Below, one piece after another: positions 47,201 through 61,031 of a DNA stretch of 64,000 nt. Each line of letters starts with the position of its first letter. Position 1 is the stretch's first letter. The notes under the pieces were generated by a model. That model saw only the letters and a list, made by a program, of their open reading frames with translations, was not told the origin of the DNA and made no database searches. The DNA lies in NCBI GenBank assembly GCA_021904315.1, contig CM038911.1, positions 16,961,390 through 17,025,389 on the forward strand, written 5' to 3'. Source of the DNA: Sphagnum magellanicum. Its lineage: Eukaryota; Streptophyta; Sphagnopsida; Sphagnales; Sphagnaceae. A program made the position numbers and the translations under genes.

Positions 47201-50200
47201 AGTTCCAGTGTTTTAATTTTCAATTTTGTCATGTTGCTCAAGTGGTGAACATCCATATAAAAATATGTAGAGCCAAATTTGGCAGTATTCAAAATATGAA
47301 AGTAGAGATATCTTCAGCACCCTTCCATGTTGTAGGCAATTGTGGTGATTTTTGGTGATTTTTTTGAATTTCTTTTCACCTTTTGATGAGTTTTTTCCCA
47401 AATAAAGGGGTAGGGATTTGTAACAGAATGTATTTTTTAGATTTTTTTTTTGGAAAAATGCTGAGAATTAAAAGGAGAACTTGAAAGGGGAGACAATGAT
47501 GTTTGTTGCATTCAAGGAGAAATTGAAAGGAGAGACAATGATGTTCAAGTTGCATTCAAGTTCTATGTTTGTAATGGATCAAACTTGAATCCCTCATGAG
47601 TTATCACCACAAGCCCAAAAGGCAATTGAAAGACCTTAAGTTCAAAGTTCAAACCACTCTACTTTGCTCACAACAACTACTACATAATTCATTGGAATTG
47701 TGATTGAAACCTAATTGAAGAACTAACTTATTTTCAAATTTTGAATTAGAACTTGAATTGAGGTGCTATCCCATTTTAGAAAGGTTCAGGTTGTTTAGGT
47801 ACATAAATATAGTTTTATTAAAATATATATAAACTTGGCATTATATTTTAAACAATTTATTGCATTTGATTGATTATACATGATTAATATTACATAATCT
47901 TTATTTTGAATTGTGTGCACTAATTAAACAAACTAATATTACACCCCTCAAAAAAAATGGTTCAGTTGTGTGTAACAGAGATGGAACCGCACCTTGCCTC
48001 AAACCATGTCACCTCGAAATTTTTGAAAATGACTAGAACCAAGGATTTTAAAATCCAAAGAACCGCTCTCAAGACTTGTTCAACGGTTCCATCAAAACCA
48101 AAAAAGGTTAGAACCAAGATCGAAGGTTCCTTTTGGAATCAACAATCGAACAACCGTGGTTTACACTAGACCCCAAACAATTGTTCAATGTTTTGATAAA
48201 ACATTGTTCAATGTTCAAGTTGCAAATGTTTCACAAATTTGCTATCAAATAGCATATTTTCTTGAAGAACATGGAACACAATTTTTTTTTTAAAAACAAT
48301 TGTTGGGTGCCTATCCTTTGACAAGCATGTTAGAGAAGGCTTTTTACTTTTATTATATAATAATATTTTTGAGCATGTAAGGCCAACGAAAATTCCAACC
48401 ATGCCACAACCATGGATCCAATACAACACGGATAATGAAGTGGTAATTAAGGCCCACTTCAAAAATATTCATTAAGGGATAGCATCAAATTTGGGAACCC
48501 ACGTGGTCTTCCCATGTATCTTCAAAAGGAATAAATTTCCAAAGATGGCTATTTTTCAATGTACATTTATTAAGGTGGTAGAGCATAGATTAGTGACACC
48601 TTCAATTATAGCACAAGACAACCAAAGAAGTCAACCCACAACTTGGATAAAGTAGGCAAAGATCAAATTGGCAATTCTTCAAGAGGTCATTCTTGTAGAT
48701 TTTAAAAATAACCTAAGAAAGGGTATTTTTTAGTTTGCTATGAAATAATGACATATTTTATGTATATTTAAAATATATTTTCATAATGAATTATTAGCAC
48801 CCTATTCACATTTAAATAAATTACAAATGATTTATTTTTCATAAGAAGTCACACGTTATATTTTTTCCTCGTCGCTTGGGATAAAATGAAAATGACCTCC
48901 CCAATTGGCAATTGCATATGATCAAATAAGTGAAAGGTGGAAACATTTTTCATGTCATACATGCCTATGACCTATCATTCACTATTTGCAAAAGAAAATT
49001 ACCATACATAACACAAATCCTTGTGAACTCAACCACTATTTATGCTTCCCTATATTGCACATCAATTTACACTTAAGGGACATTATCAAATAAAATCATC
49101 TATGTAATTTTTAATTTTTATTTGATTTTTTTTTATTATTATTTTTACCACATTAAAAGCAAAACAAGGCCCACTATGAAAATGATGGGATGATATTTCA
49201 CATTACCAAAATAACACATGTGCACATTGCCTCATCACAAAAAATGCACATCACACTACAAAACATCAATGAAAGATGATTTCATTTCAAACATGTTTGT
49301 CTTAAATTTGATTCAAGTAAAATTTAACTTGGCCTTTAAATAGGTAAATGACACAAGATATTGATAGCAATCAGTTTGTTTTGCTAATACCTTTAATTTA
49401 AAATTAATTGTGTCATTTAATGATTTTATTAAGATATGTTAGGGGAGGCACAATGTATGTTTCAACAATTTTCATCAAAATTTTAATTAAATTATAATGA
49501 CTATTTTATTACAATTTTTGTAAAGGATTTGTTTGTGTGGGTGTGTGGGCATTCAACTCACAATGTTCATTGAAGGTTTATTTTTGCATATCAAGCTTTC
49601 TAGACATATTAACAAATATTGATTCCATTTTTATGGTTCGTAGATGAAAGTAGCCAATGTATGTATTGGATGAAAGAAAATTAAAATTCAAGTATGCATA
49701 GTTTCAACAATTAAAGGTGCTTTTGAGAATCAAAGCCACAAACATAACAAATTAACTCTTTTGTTCATTTCCAAATCCTCCTCTTCTATAATCTATCTCT
49801 AAAAAAATTTGGTTCATATTCATAATATATGTTCATTTTGCTTGTAAATAATTTGTAAAAACCCCAAGCATATTCTAATAATATATATATAAGGCTGCAT
49901 TGTACCCATGTACATTCGCAACAATGTGCTATATTATATGTTGTGACATGTTATATATTGTTAGCATGGATGTTACAACATAATCATTGAATAATATTTT
50001 TAAAGTTATTTTTAATGTGAAAAAACTTGGTGGTCATGGTTTGCTTAAGTTTTTCAAAAATGTTATTTGTCATAGTCTTAAGTGCAAATTTTGAAACAAA
50101 ATACCACATGAGGCAATGTTAAATATGTGATAATGAATTTTTTAAATTATAATCTTGTAATATGGAATAAGCACATCACAAAAATGAATATAACTAACAT

Positions 50201-51500
50201 TTTGGTAATATTGTATAAACATAAAAATCTTATCATGCAAAGGGAAATACATCTTATATGTATATAATTGTTATAGTAGAACCATTTTATAAGAAACAAC
50301 TATTATAATTTGATATGTATATATAATATGCATCTTTTTAAGTATTTTATTGGTCCATGGATTAAAATATCTTGATGTTTGTGAGAATGGCGGGCAATTA
50401 CCTCTTAATGTATTTAGTATGATATATTTTTATGCCATATTTATCTTTATGGTTGAAATTAATCCTTTTCAAGTTATAGTCATGTGGTTTAGATATGCCA
50501 AATCCTAGACTTATCCATAAAACTTGACTTCTTTTCACCATATATATATATATGGGTACATACAAAGAATGCCACATCTCATATGGTTTGAAATGTTTGA
50601 AGATCTTGACACATACAAGATTGTGCAATTCAAATGTTTAAGTGGGAAGGTTAATGGAAATATTTTAAAATGTTTGGCATTTTAAAATACTAAAAGATTA
50701 CAATACCTTATGATATTTGTGATATTAAAACAAACCAGGACCCTTTGTTGCAAAATGTTTCCAAGTGAACATTTATTCAATAAAATCATGAATAGAATTT
50801 GAATAGGAAGAATCATAATTTAACACGTTTGAATTTGTGATTCATTCTTTTTCAAAAAAAAGAACTTTAAGATCATTTAGACATATATTTAATATGTTTA
50901 TTTTATTGAATAGATTTTTGAACAAACTTCAAGATCATGTTTTAATTATTTGCTTCATTTGAAAAAATAAATAAAGAAAAACTGCATGTCAAATTTTGGA
51001 TTTGCAAGCTTCATATTTAACATAGTAAAAAAAAATGTTACACATCTTTTATTAATATTTAAGCTTGTTAAAATTATACACATGCTACATTGATGCATTA
51101 AAAACATTATTTTATAAATGTAACAAACACTTTAACATGTGATAAGAAAACATCCACCAAATCATAATAACCTAATTGCAATGGTTACACATCTAGTGGC
51201 TGCTTTGACTATGAATGTACTCACACTTTATGATCTTGTTCTCAACACATGGGTTAAATATATTTTCTCTCTTTTTTCATTTTCTAAATTTTTTTTTGCC
51301 AAGGTGCAAAAATTAGCCCCCCCCCCAAAAATGTGGTACCCACTCCTTGCCAATGTTGGTGGTAACATACCTCACATGATATAATTGTGATCATTTGTAA
51401 ATGGTTAAATACATGCCCTATTAATTTGTTATGGAATAGGTATTTAGCGAAAGGCACATGCAAGTTATTGTGAATTGTTGAGGCTATTTATGGTAATTAG
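47200..51500. other. AT-rich intergenic DNA
   Basis: No gene or clear element recognised. A minus-strand ORF at 48208-48462 and a plus-strand ORF at 47957-48169 show no known motif. 49160-49350 is the partner of 44890-45180. A run of ten C occurs near 51319. Confidence 0.45.
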
Positions 51501-51507
51501 CATGTTT

Positions 51508-51808
51508 ATCTAGTTACCAGACATAACTATAACTCATGTGAATTAAGATGCCCTCTTTTAATTCATGCAAAGAGCAATTATGAAAACTTTATCCAAGCAA
51601 CGAAGGCTTATAGATAATCATTGGGCCAATGAGAACCCAAGGTGACACCTTGTGTTAACTAGTAGGTTGCTAATGAAATGGAAATTGAAGGTTATGGGAT
51701 GTTCCTTGTAAAGCACAAAACCTTTTATTGGGTCTACCTTGTAAGGTAGAAATATTGTGTTGAGAATCATTATAGACTATAATAGCTTCAAGGGATTTTG
51801 GCCCCTAG
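51508..51808. repeat. Dispersed repeat, relative of the MITE at 26298 and of 18608-18705
   Basis: The left part (ttaccagacataactataac, aagatgccctcttttaattc, gttgctaatgaaatgga) matches the MITE-like element at 26298-26617. The right part (aatattgtgttgagaatcat, aagggattttggcccctag) matches 18640-18704. So 18.6, 26.3 and 51.5 kb carry parts of one family, of which this copy is the longest. Confidence 0.6.
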
Positions 51809-52065
51809 AAACTAAACTAGGTGAGATGATTCATCTTAATTTGGTTGTAAAAGGATTCACATTCATCTTTTGACCTTTTGTTTTCGTTGTCGTCTCCTCA
51901 AATGTGCACTCGACCCCAAGTGACTTTGTCACCAATCCATAACCCACAAAACTAAATATGAAACTATGTTCTCCAAAAATGGTTAAGGCACTCATCCTAT
52001 GCAAAACTTCATGTAATTTTTGCAAAATGTTACAATGTGATTCAAAACATTAAAATACACATCTC

Positions 52066-55000
52066 ATGACGAGTCAATGGAGGAGCATCATCGCATTTGA
52101 GTGCCATAGCTTTACCTTAAGCTCGGTGCTGCAACTTCTCGCTGTTGTTCTTCGGCCATTAGTTGTTCATACGCCTTCAGCCATAGCGGGCGAGGGGATG
52201 GAGTCGCGATGCGGAGTAGATGGATGCAGGCGGGACAGCAACGAACCGCTAGCGCATGAGGGAGCTGCTATTCACGTGGCCTCGGAACCGGTGCAAGCAG
52301 AGATGGCGGTAGGTAGACAGGGGCATCACCATTGGACAAGTTGCGCTCCAGGGGCCTCGTGAGGAAATGGAGGATGAACTGGTGACGGAGTCACATGGTC
52401 CGAGTGGCTTCATGTACGCTGCAATTTTTTACGGCCACGCAGGGTTCTCATCAGTTCAATTCTTGAGGTAGGCCCGAGAATCACGTGGATCATTCTATGG
52501 GAAGTATTGTAGTCGTTAGAAATGATGGTCTTGATGTGTGTATGGCATGGTCCACATGTTGACAGGGATGAGCTCTACATGGAATGTGTGACGGCATTGG
52601 AGGGAGGTGCATTGTTGGAATCCCAAGATTTGAGTGAGGCAGAGACAGCCGTCACTTGTGCCTTCTTGCAGGCAGATAAACGACTTCTTTCATGGTGTGC
52701 ACTCTGTTTGTCTCATGTATTCTGTCTGTGGAATAAAGCACAACTGGTGAATAATGAGGCAAGTTAGTCATAGAGACAGCAATAGATGTTCTGTTCGTGT
52801 TGAGACAACAAAGACGACTGAATGTGCATGATATTTACATTCCTGAATAATGCTTGCAAAATAATCTTCAGGCACAATTTGATAAACATTGTGTTTCAGA
52901 CTTTTATCTAGATTAATGCATAGGGGCACTTGCTTCTGCCACACACTAGTCAGTCCAAAGTTTCACAGAGGGCTCTGTACTAGAGGGAACATAGACAGGT
53001 TTATGCAAATTAGCAATTGAATTATATACATTGGCTGTATCAGCTTGTACATGTCCTACTGGGCTTCATGTTTTCTTTCTCAGTATGCATCTTCTGTGGA
53101 GACTGTGGCTGTTGGAAATGGGAACTATCGGTTGGAAGAAACCCAAACAGGGGCAGAGAAGGAGTCAGGATCAACTGCAACTATTATGTTTGTCTGCTCT
53201 GATCGGTTGCTACTAGCCCATGTAGGGGACTCACATGTGGTGGGTAATAACTTGCAAACCTCCCCTTCCATCTTCCCATTTCCCTTGCAAAGTAGTGCAG
53301 GTTCTATTTCCACAAGGCTATGGCAACCCTGGTCCTAAGAGTGCAGACTTTTCTTCCTTCATCAACTTTCTTGTCTTGCCTCCCTTGCATTGCCAAATTA
53401 TGTGTGGCCAATGTTATATGAGATAAAACTGAGTACAGTTTCTTTCCAGAGGATTGCAGTGCATTGGAACCTGCTACCTGATGTTTTAGCCATACATCAG
53501 AAGGAAAGTGAGTATCATTGTGTTTTTCTCGCCCTTTCATAGTAAAGCATGATGCTCATGACCTCCTGTACCTTCATTCCAAAGTACTGGCATGCAAGTG
53601 CCCTGTTTATTGACGACTCTGTATGGAAGCAGAATAATCTTGACTGATACATCCAGATTTGTGGTGATTTCAGATACTTCAAATGGGCTTGAAGATGCTG
53701 GAAGAAGTTTTTTACAAGAACTTGTAGGATAGATTAGTAGAGTCAGATGATTCTATCTGAAATTGGGTAAAGTGGACATTGTTGCAGGTTCTGAGCAAGG
53801 GTGGAAAAGCTGTGGATCTCTGTTCAGATCATCGACCACATGGGAGTAGCAAATCCTCTATAGCAGAGGTTAGACAAATTCAGGCAGCAGGTGGATGGGT
53901 GTGTAATGGCAAGACCAGAACCTGTGCCTTTCAGTCTGCTTACTTAAAGCTGCAACCAAGTATACCTGTTAGTCGCTTTTTAACTTAACAACAGTAATTG
54001 CTTCTGTATGCGTATCCAGGTGAGCCATGGGCGAGTTTGTGGGTCCCTCTCTGTTTCATGTGCCTTTGGAGATGTCCCATTCAAGTCACGGAAGAAATTG
54101 TATGTTTTCTTAATCCAATGTGTTGGAGTGCATATATTGGTTTATTTTGATGAACGAATGCTCTGGATGCTGGAGATTAGCGTGCTTAATTGCAGGATGA
54201 TGGAAGGACTAAAAGACAGGCGCTGGACAGAAGCATTTGCATCCATGTGAGCTGCTTTGGAAGCTGCAATTTTTGAGCTTGTTGTTAATTGGACTCTTAT
54301 AAATACTGGCATCATCATGATGCTCTTTAAGTGTATTTCTGGCAACCTGCAGGTTCTTCCCTCTCTGACTCAATTGGGCTTTTGTGCATGATGCTCATAC
54401 GGAGATTTATGTGCATGATCAGGAAAAAATTGGATAGAGAATGGCTTGTGGCATTACCAGACACAAGTCACATAGATGTTGATGAAGACATGGAATTCAT
54501 CATTTTAGCTTCTGATGGTCTTTGGGACTCCTTCAAAAGGTAACTTTGGCCTACATGTGCTCATGAGGTAATGAGTCCTCAGGAGTTAACCATCCAGTCA
54601 GTGGTAACATGCACTGCAGGGTTTATTTTGTACTCCCAGTTACTTTGGATCAGGTATTTCTTCTAAGAAGTCTGGCAGTACACACTGTTGCTGTTGTATA
54701 GATTGCTCATGCCCTTTGAATATAATACAACCTAAAGGCTGCCATTTTCACCTCTTGTTTAGGTAGAGTTGAAAAACTCACATACCATTACCACTGGCAG
54801 TGCTGATGCTGTTCAATTTGTCCAGAAGAAACTGAAGGAGCATGCTGATGCACAGGTAGATGCCAAGTTGATCTGTGACTTCCCCATTTCATATTCATTT
54901 ACCAAGTGGGAAGATTAGAAATGATGTGGCTTGGAGTGATTTTAATTCCATTCTCAGTAAAGATTGTGCAATCATCTGATTTTTGTGGGTTGTTGAATGC

Positions 55001-55529
55001 AGCGTGCATCTGAAGAAATTGCCAGAGAAGCTCTGGTGAAACAATCCCCCTTCTTGATTCACACTTCATCACCCACTGCTAGTTTCTATATTCTGCACAC
55101 AAGCCCAACTTTCTGTAAAGTTTCTGCTCATGATGTCTACTTCCTCTCAGCTGGTGATTGTATGTCTTCTGCAGATGCGGAATGGACAAGACAATGTTAG
55201 TGTAATTTTTGTTGATTTTGGGTACCGCACAATCCACCCCTTGTTTTTGCTTCAGATTTCTCAAGTTCTGAATTGACATCCATCTCTTATACAGCAGAGT
55301 TATTGGTGTTGTGGAAGATTTTGCAGGAAAGTGCAAGCAAATGGTGCATCACGGAATCCATTTGGGTTATCAAAGTGGTGGTGATGAAAACATAATGCTG
55401 AGATTCCCACAAGCACTTATCAACAGATTTGATTATGAATGTAATTCTACATGCCAACCTGTGGTGATCATTTCAGACTCCCTTATTTTAGCTCCTTTCC
55501 ATTTGGAAAAAGAACCATTGCAAAAATGA
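52066..55529 (+). pseudogene. PPH1/TAP38-like PP2C phosphatase copy, probably a pseudogene
   Basis: PPH1/TAP38 is the thylakoid PP2C that dephosphorylates LHCII in state transitions. Visible exons: to 52467 (QGPREEMEDELV, YGHAGFSSVQFL); 52566 to about 52695 (DELYMECVTALEGGALL); 53084-53239 (ESGSTATIMF, AHVGDSHV); 53788-53898 (SDHRPHGSSKSSIAEVRQIQ, AAGGW); 54020-54099 (GRVCGSLSVSCAFGDVPFKS); 54196-54246 (GLKDRRWTEAF); 54423-54539 (MEFIILASDGLWDSFK); 54801-54855 (SADAVQFVQKKLKEH); 55003-55035; 55175-55221 (GQDNVSVIFVDFG); last from 55295. Nearly all junctions are GT-AG with matching phase. Against function: the metal-binding Asp of the usual DGH is Tyr (52430-52432), SRAFGD is SCAFGD, and a TAG at 52310 closes the conserved frame upstream. 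The GC-rich ORF 52066-52362, a possible transit-peptide remnant, is in another frame. The C-terminal exon does not resemble the usual tail. Confidence 0.72.
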
Positions 55530-58500
55530 AGGTGGTGAACTTTGGTTGCTACATTGCAGATATTCACTGGAAAACAGATGAGAATTGGCTGATTTCTTTT
55601 TAGGCCCCATGAAAAATGTGTTTGCCCCACCATAGAATTGCTCCTAGTGGATTTTGCAAAACATAATTCAATTAGCATGCTCAGGATCGTAGGAGAGTGA
55701 AAAACAAAACAAGACAAGGGATTCTCTCCAACAGTAACCAGTTTCAGTGGCCTATTTAGGCACTTTTTTAGGTTTTTTCTTGGGTGGGGCAGACAGCCCT
55801 CTGCTGACTCCATTTTTCATGTGTTAAGTGTGACATTTTTACCATTTGAATTGATGACATCTAACATGATTCAAGTGCAAATTGTCGGGTTTAAAATTGG
55901 GTTTTGAACCAGGCCCTGGAAGAGCCCGTTACCACCTATCAAAATGGCAGCTTGCCCTGCCAGGCTTGTTGTGTTCGTGGGTGGAGGACAATGGAGGTAA
56001 AATGTTTTCCCTCACATCACTTAAAAGCATTTCCATCAAACAAGTATTTTATTTTGATGTCAATTTTTTCAACAACAAAACCATGCCCAACAACATTATC
56101 CATTTCATCTTGAGCATTTTGATGTCACTGTTGCACATATTACAGATCCCCCAACCTTGGTTGCAAGCTCAAGGTGTTTTTATATGCTTATATCTAAAAA
56201 CATATATACACATTAGATTCAATATTGCCTGCATTCTTTATGTATTTGTGAACTTATTACATTTGATCAAGATTAGTAATGAAACATGGTCCTAGGTCTG
56301 AAGATCGAATGGAATAATCTATTCAATTGAGACAACACTATTTCCAATATATTTGTCCAGGAAACGAAAAAGCTTCTGAAAAATAAAGTAACACTGATCC
56401 TAAGGTGCACCCATCTCATTTGCCCTTTGTTTTATTAAGCTTTAGCAAGCTAAAAGATTGGAACTAAACTCACTAAGTCCCATCAAGATTATCTGACCCA
56501 GCAGCCATCAGTGCACCATGTTATGACCACACGTCCAAGAGTCCTATGACTTGGACTAGTGACTACAAGCCCAAGTCAATCAAAGACTCTTCAAAATGAC
56601 ATACACATTTATGAAATCAAAAGACTCTTCAAAATCATATACATATGTATGAAATTACATAGCAAAATCCACAATAATAATACTTTGAGAAATAAAAGCA
56701 AGTTAACTTTGATGGATGGCTCCTGTTTCAATCAATGCCCTTCAACTGATGATCCAAAAGAGGCAAAAAAAACACTAAGGAATGTAGTAGTAGAGTAATC
56801 TTGAGATGTTACTTCAAACATCCAGGGACCACATCCACTGATGAGAAACGAAATGGCAACAAGACTTCTTTTGCTTCTCTTTCAAAAAAACCCAATCCAC
56901 CAAATGGAGAATATTTATATCCTTGGACAACCTTTGGTATCTATACCTCACATAGGCTGAATAATTTTGTGAAGAGGAAAGCTTAAATAGAAGAAAGATT
57001 ACAAACGCATTTTGGGCAAGACATTCAAGCAACTTCCATTTCCAATCCACTGCTTTTGGTATTGTTGATGTCAAGGAGATTTAATTGAGTCCCATTAAAA
57101 CTTGGGGAATACATTATTATTCTATTGCTACAAAATTATTAAAATTGATGTGTATTTTAAATAATGCCATTTCATCATTTGTCAGTGTAATAATCTGATG
57201 AAACCAACAAAACATTCTCTACCTGTCTGTCACACAACTCATGCACAGATTTATTGATAAGACAAAAGAGAAGAAATCAAACATGTCCTTCCAACATAAA
57301 TACCCTTACATCTATGCCCACATCAAAGTTTCAACATCTTCAACAATTGCTCCATTTGCAAAACATGTTTGTGAAGCACATGAGTAGGAAGCAATGAGCA
57401 TTGCTAAGCTCTAACTGCCCATGCAACTTGTCCTCACTATTGGGTAAAGCACTCCATGAAAACTCCCCAAGTGTATTTAGATGGCACCTTATTATGTCCA
57501 TGAAATTCTCTCCTTAAAACTAATAGGTCTCACTCCTAAATACTAGGTGTAAGATCTCTCCTACTCTTAGCACCTTGGGATCTACATGTGTTTTTAGGCT
57601 TATGAAAAGGTTTGCCTCATGCTTGACATTGGATTAAGGCCCACAACTGGGAAACAATCACCAAACTGTGGTAGATTTTGGCTACCGTCTGCCTCATCCT
57701 ATGCCCCTTATTTGAGGGGGATGCCCCACCCAGACGGTTTAAAGTACAATAGAAAGCCCTAACTAAGTCTTAGCTGCCCAGACATACCTCCAGAAAGGGG
57801 CTAACTAGTTTAGTTTATTTCGAGATGCTGATTTGTTTCGGCCATATGATATGATAAGGGCATTTGTGGGGCATCTGAATTAAATTTAGGTGGACTAAAA
57901 AATTTCTTGGTTGCCTTGTTGAGCTGACCAGAATTTTAAGAATTTGGGCATAGGGCTCCCATGCATCGTCCCCTGACTTAAAGCTTGTAACTCTAGTTCC
58001 CAGACTCCAGTGTCAGGGAGCAGGCACAGTTTGGCTGATTCTGGCTCCTAGCTAACCCATGGTCAAGCCTGGTAGCTACGGGTGGTATGTGGATTTATGT
58101 CCTAAAGACAGGACATAAATCCTCAACATACAAGGGTTACCGTCATCCCTCCATGTGCCTTTGCAGTTTGGGAATGGCTTCGCACTGGGGTTTTACCATT
58201 CAACCCCTTCCTATTGAATCCCAATGTGGTGATACTATAGCTTAAAGAAAATTTTCAAAATTCTCCTAGAACTTTCCTGTAATCTTGAGAATTTGCTCAA
58301 AAAAGTAGAAGTAAAAGATATCAATCCCAGTTTTTTTTTAAATATAGGGATAGTCATCCCCCTAACGTCTACCTAGGTGTTTCTTGTGGACAATTTTTTT
58401 GACCAAAAAAATTGACATAATTTTTTTAACTATGGGAAACTTTTGAAGCTTTTCTTTATTGGGTAGTGAGAATTGACTAATTTTTCTAATTTTTTTGGGA

Positions 58501-60530
58501 AAATTTCCCCATATTTATGATATCACAAAATTGGAAGAAAAAAGAAAAAGAAACCCTAGTCTAACTACCTTGATATTGGGGTCTCAGATACCATAGACCT
58601 AGTTTGGGTCAAATTTCTGACTCTGATATCATGATGTACCTTCAAGCAGAGGACTTCCCCTGTACAAAAAGCACTCAATAGATTTCAATATAATATTATT
58701 TATTTTTCTTAAAAAGCTTTCCATAGACGTCAGATGACAGGCTTGCAAGCTTCCACATCAAAACAAACTGACCTTTGGAATCTGAGGCTCTTGCTGCTAT
58801 GGAACAATCCCTTCAGGGATGATGGTGGTGGTTCCACCACCCATAATGCTCACCTTCCATATCCCAGACTTTTGCTACTTTAGAACAATCCTTTGGAGTA
58901 AGGTAACACCCAAGCATGAGGGCATTCTCTAAATAAGCACCTGCCTGAGGCAGAGCCCTAAGAAGATGCTTATTATGAGAACACCCTGCTCTCAGGCTGT
59001 TACTTACTTACTTGATGGAAAGCAAGCAAGCATGGATAGTATATCCTTTTATTTTCTTTTTTCCCCAGAGCAAGAAAAAAAATGCATTCCAGTAAAAGAA
59101 AATACCTGCCCCCTTTTGTGAAGGAAAAATTAGGCTTAAGAAGGTGCCCTCCAGATACATTAGAAATTTTTAGCCAGTCCTTTACAGAATCATAGTACCT
59201 GAATGGATTCGGCAACAAATTGTCAAATAATTAATTAAATTTCAAATCTTAACTTCAGCAGTTGGTTTTTTAATTTTGAAATTTTTGGCAGTAATGTTTA
59301 TATAAACTAATAAACATAATTTGGCTATTTTTGTGAGACAGTTTCAGTGTGGTTAGACTAGACTGTCACATTTTTCACTTCTAGAAGTGGCAGGTCTGAA
59401 GTTCAAACCTGACAGTTGAAATATTTTAAATTTTGATTTTATACTAATTATTAAAATTTTGGCACAAATAATTTTTAAAATTTTAATTTATGCCGAAATC
59501 GTTCGTGTACTACGATAATGTTTCACCACCCACAATGCAAAATGGTGTGCACCTGCAAGATTTCATTCAAATTAAGAGGAAAAGAATGTGGAAGAAGACA
59601 TTAGTTCATACTGAACTGTTAAGTTGTAAACCTCAAGAAGTAATTTAGATGTTTAGATCTAAACTAGAACTTAAGTAATTTAGAGGTCTACAACTGAATT
59701 AGAAATTAAAAACCTTCAGTAGCTTAGGACTCGTATGAAATTTCAACAACACTAAACAATAGTTTTTAAAATTTTCATCAAGAAAGGACATTGATTTATT
59801 TTTAATTTCAGCATTTAAAAAAATAATATAATTTTTTGTCGAACCTAAAAAGGTACTTTGATATCTAAAAGGGACAATCTAGTAAGCAAAGGGTTCCCAA
59901 GATGTGAAAGTCAAGACAACCAAAAAAACACAAAAATAATTTCATCTCAAACTTCATAAATATTAGTGTACCTTATGCCGTTGGCCCAAGTGTGAACACA
60001 TTGAGAACTCAACTGAATTTTCTTTCCAAACACAATTTTTACAATTTGTTTGAATTTCCAGCAACAAAATCCACTTAAAAATCAATATGTTTCAAACGTT
60101 ACCTCTGAAAATTGTAAAATAAACTCGATTAGATCTGACTCGCCAAAGGCTTTCCAACAACACCAACAACAACCCCCCCAAATTCCAATACAATTTTCAG
60201 TTTCTATTTTATTTAATTTTCATTATGAAAATGATACAATAATCACTAACTTCCACACCATAGCTCCAAACAATCTGAAACCAAATCATTGCAACTCTAC
60301 ACATTGACAGCTTTCCCCAGATACCAAGATGGGACATGAAGCACCATGATTTGGGAGATATGAGTGTGACAAACAAAACAAACTACCTTGCTTCATAGAT
60401 AGATATCACAACAACTTCTGGACAAGAAAATAGGTCAACTTTCTTCCCAATTTCCCAAGGATTCAAAACATCCATATACTCATTTCTCAAAATAAGGGAA
60501 GAAATTAAGCCAATCTTTTTACTCCAGGTT
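55530..60530. other. Intergenic DNA between the PP2C copy and malate dehydrogenase
   Basis: Mixed-composition DNA without a recognised gene. ORFs at 55433-55813 (minus), 55882-56295 (plus) and 59000-59218 (minus) show no family motif. 57600-58250 is richer in G+C with phrases like ccccttatttgagggggatg, suggestive of an old repeat. 60140-60200 has CAA-rich text. Confidence 0.4.
59341..59445 (+). mobile_element. tRNA-derived SINE candidate
   Basis: cagtgtggttagactagact fits a pol III A box, and gaagttcaaacctgacag is a close match to the B box 45-50 bases downstream. AT-rich sequence follows. This is the best B box of the SINE candidates in the window. No target-site duplication was identified. 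Confidence 0.5.
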
Positions 60531-60539
60531 CAGCTTTTT

Positions 60540-60725
60540 CTTCTCTTTTGGTGCAAAATTTCGCCAAAATGCTCCAAAAAATAATAATAATAATTTCTGA
60601 AAAAAACAAAGAAGAGGCCAAATTTTTTAATCAGCTAGTATTTTTTAGCTAAATTTTTAATCTATTTAGACAGGTTTAAAAAGCTGTCGCCATTTAATGC
60701 TAAACCCCTCTCGAGATGCTAGCCA
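60540..60725. repeat. Dispersed repeat in the malate dehydrogenase upstream region
   Basis: Shares gtcgccattta-tgctaa and gatgctagcca with 17243-17295, plus weaker similarity further 5'. It ends about 300 bp before the malate dehydrogenase start codon. Confidence 0.5.
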
Positions 60726-60744
60726 ATTATGCAACATCAGAAGC

Positions 60745-61031
60745 GTGCACAAGAAGAGTTTTCTTTTTCGTTTATTTTTCCTTTTTCTATTTTCTTTTTT
60801 CTTTTTTGGGAACGGGTTGCCGTTCCCTGGCGGCGCCGTCTAGTTCCTCGGGGCTCGGCCGGGTTGAGTCAGCGACGACGACACACGCGACGTGACCCGG
60901 CCCGCGATTCCTCGTCGTCTACTCTTCCTCGTGGTCTTCGCGGGCTGTAAGCGAGTTTCCATCTTTTCTTTGTTGCGCAAAACAGATCACGAGCGACGTT
61001 TGGTGATTTTTGGCAAGTGCAGAGAACGGCA
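60745..61031 (+). promoter_or_regulatory. Promoter-proximal region and 5' leader of malate dehydrogenase
   Basis: A pyrimidine tract (about 60760-60808, tttcctttttctattttctt type) is followed by a sharply GC- and CpG-rich stretch (60820-60960), then the start codon context ggcaATGGCG at 61032. Such a pyrimidine-rich plus GC-rich leader fits a housekeeping gene. The transcription start is not defined, and ORFs here on both strands are accidental. Confidence 0.5.

Noticed and set aside
58617-58640. Motif ctctgatatcatgatg, whose complement recalls the tRNA-Met primer-binding site of Copia retrotransposons
   Set aside because: No pair of long terminal repeats and no gag or pol-like peptide was found on either side, so a retrotransposon fossil is not supported here.
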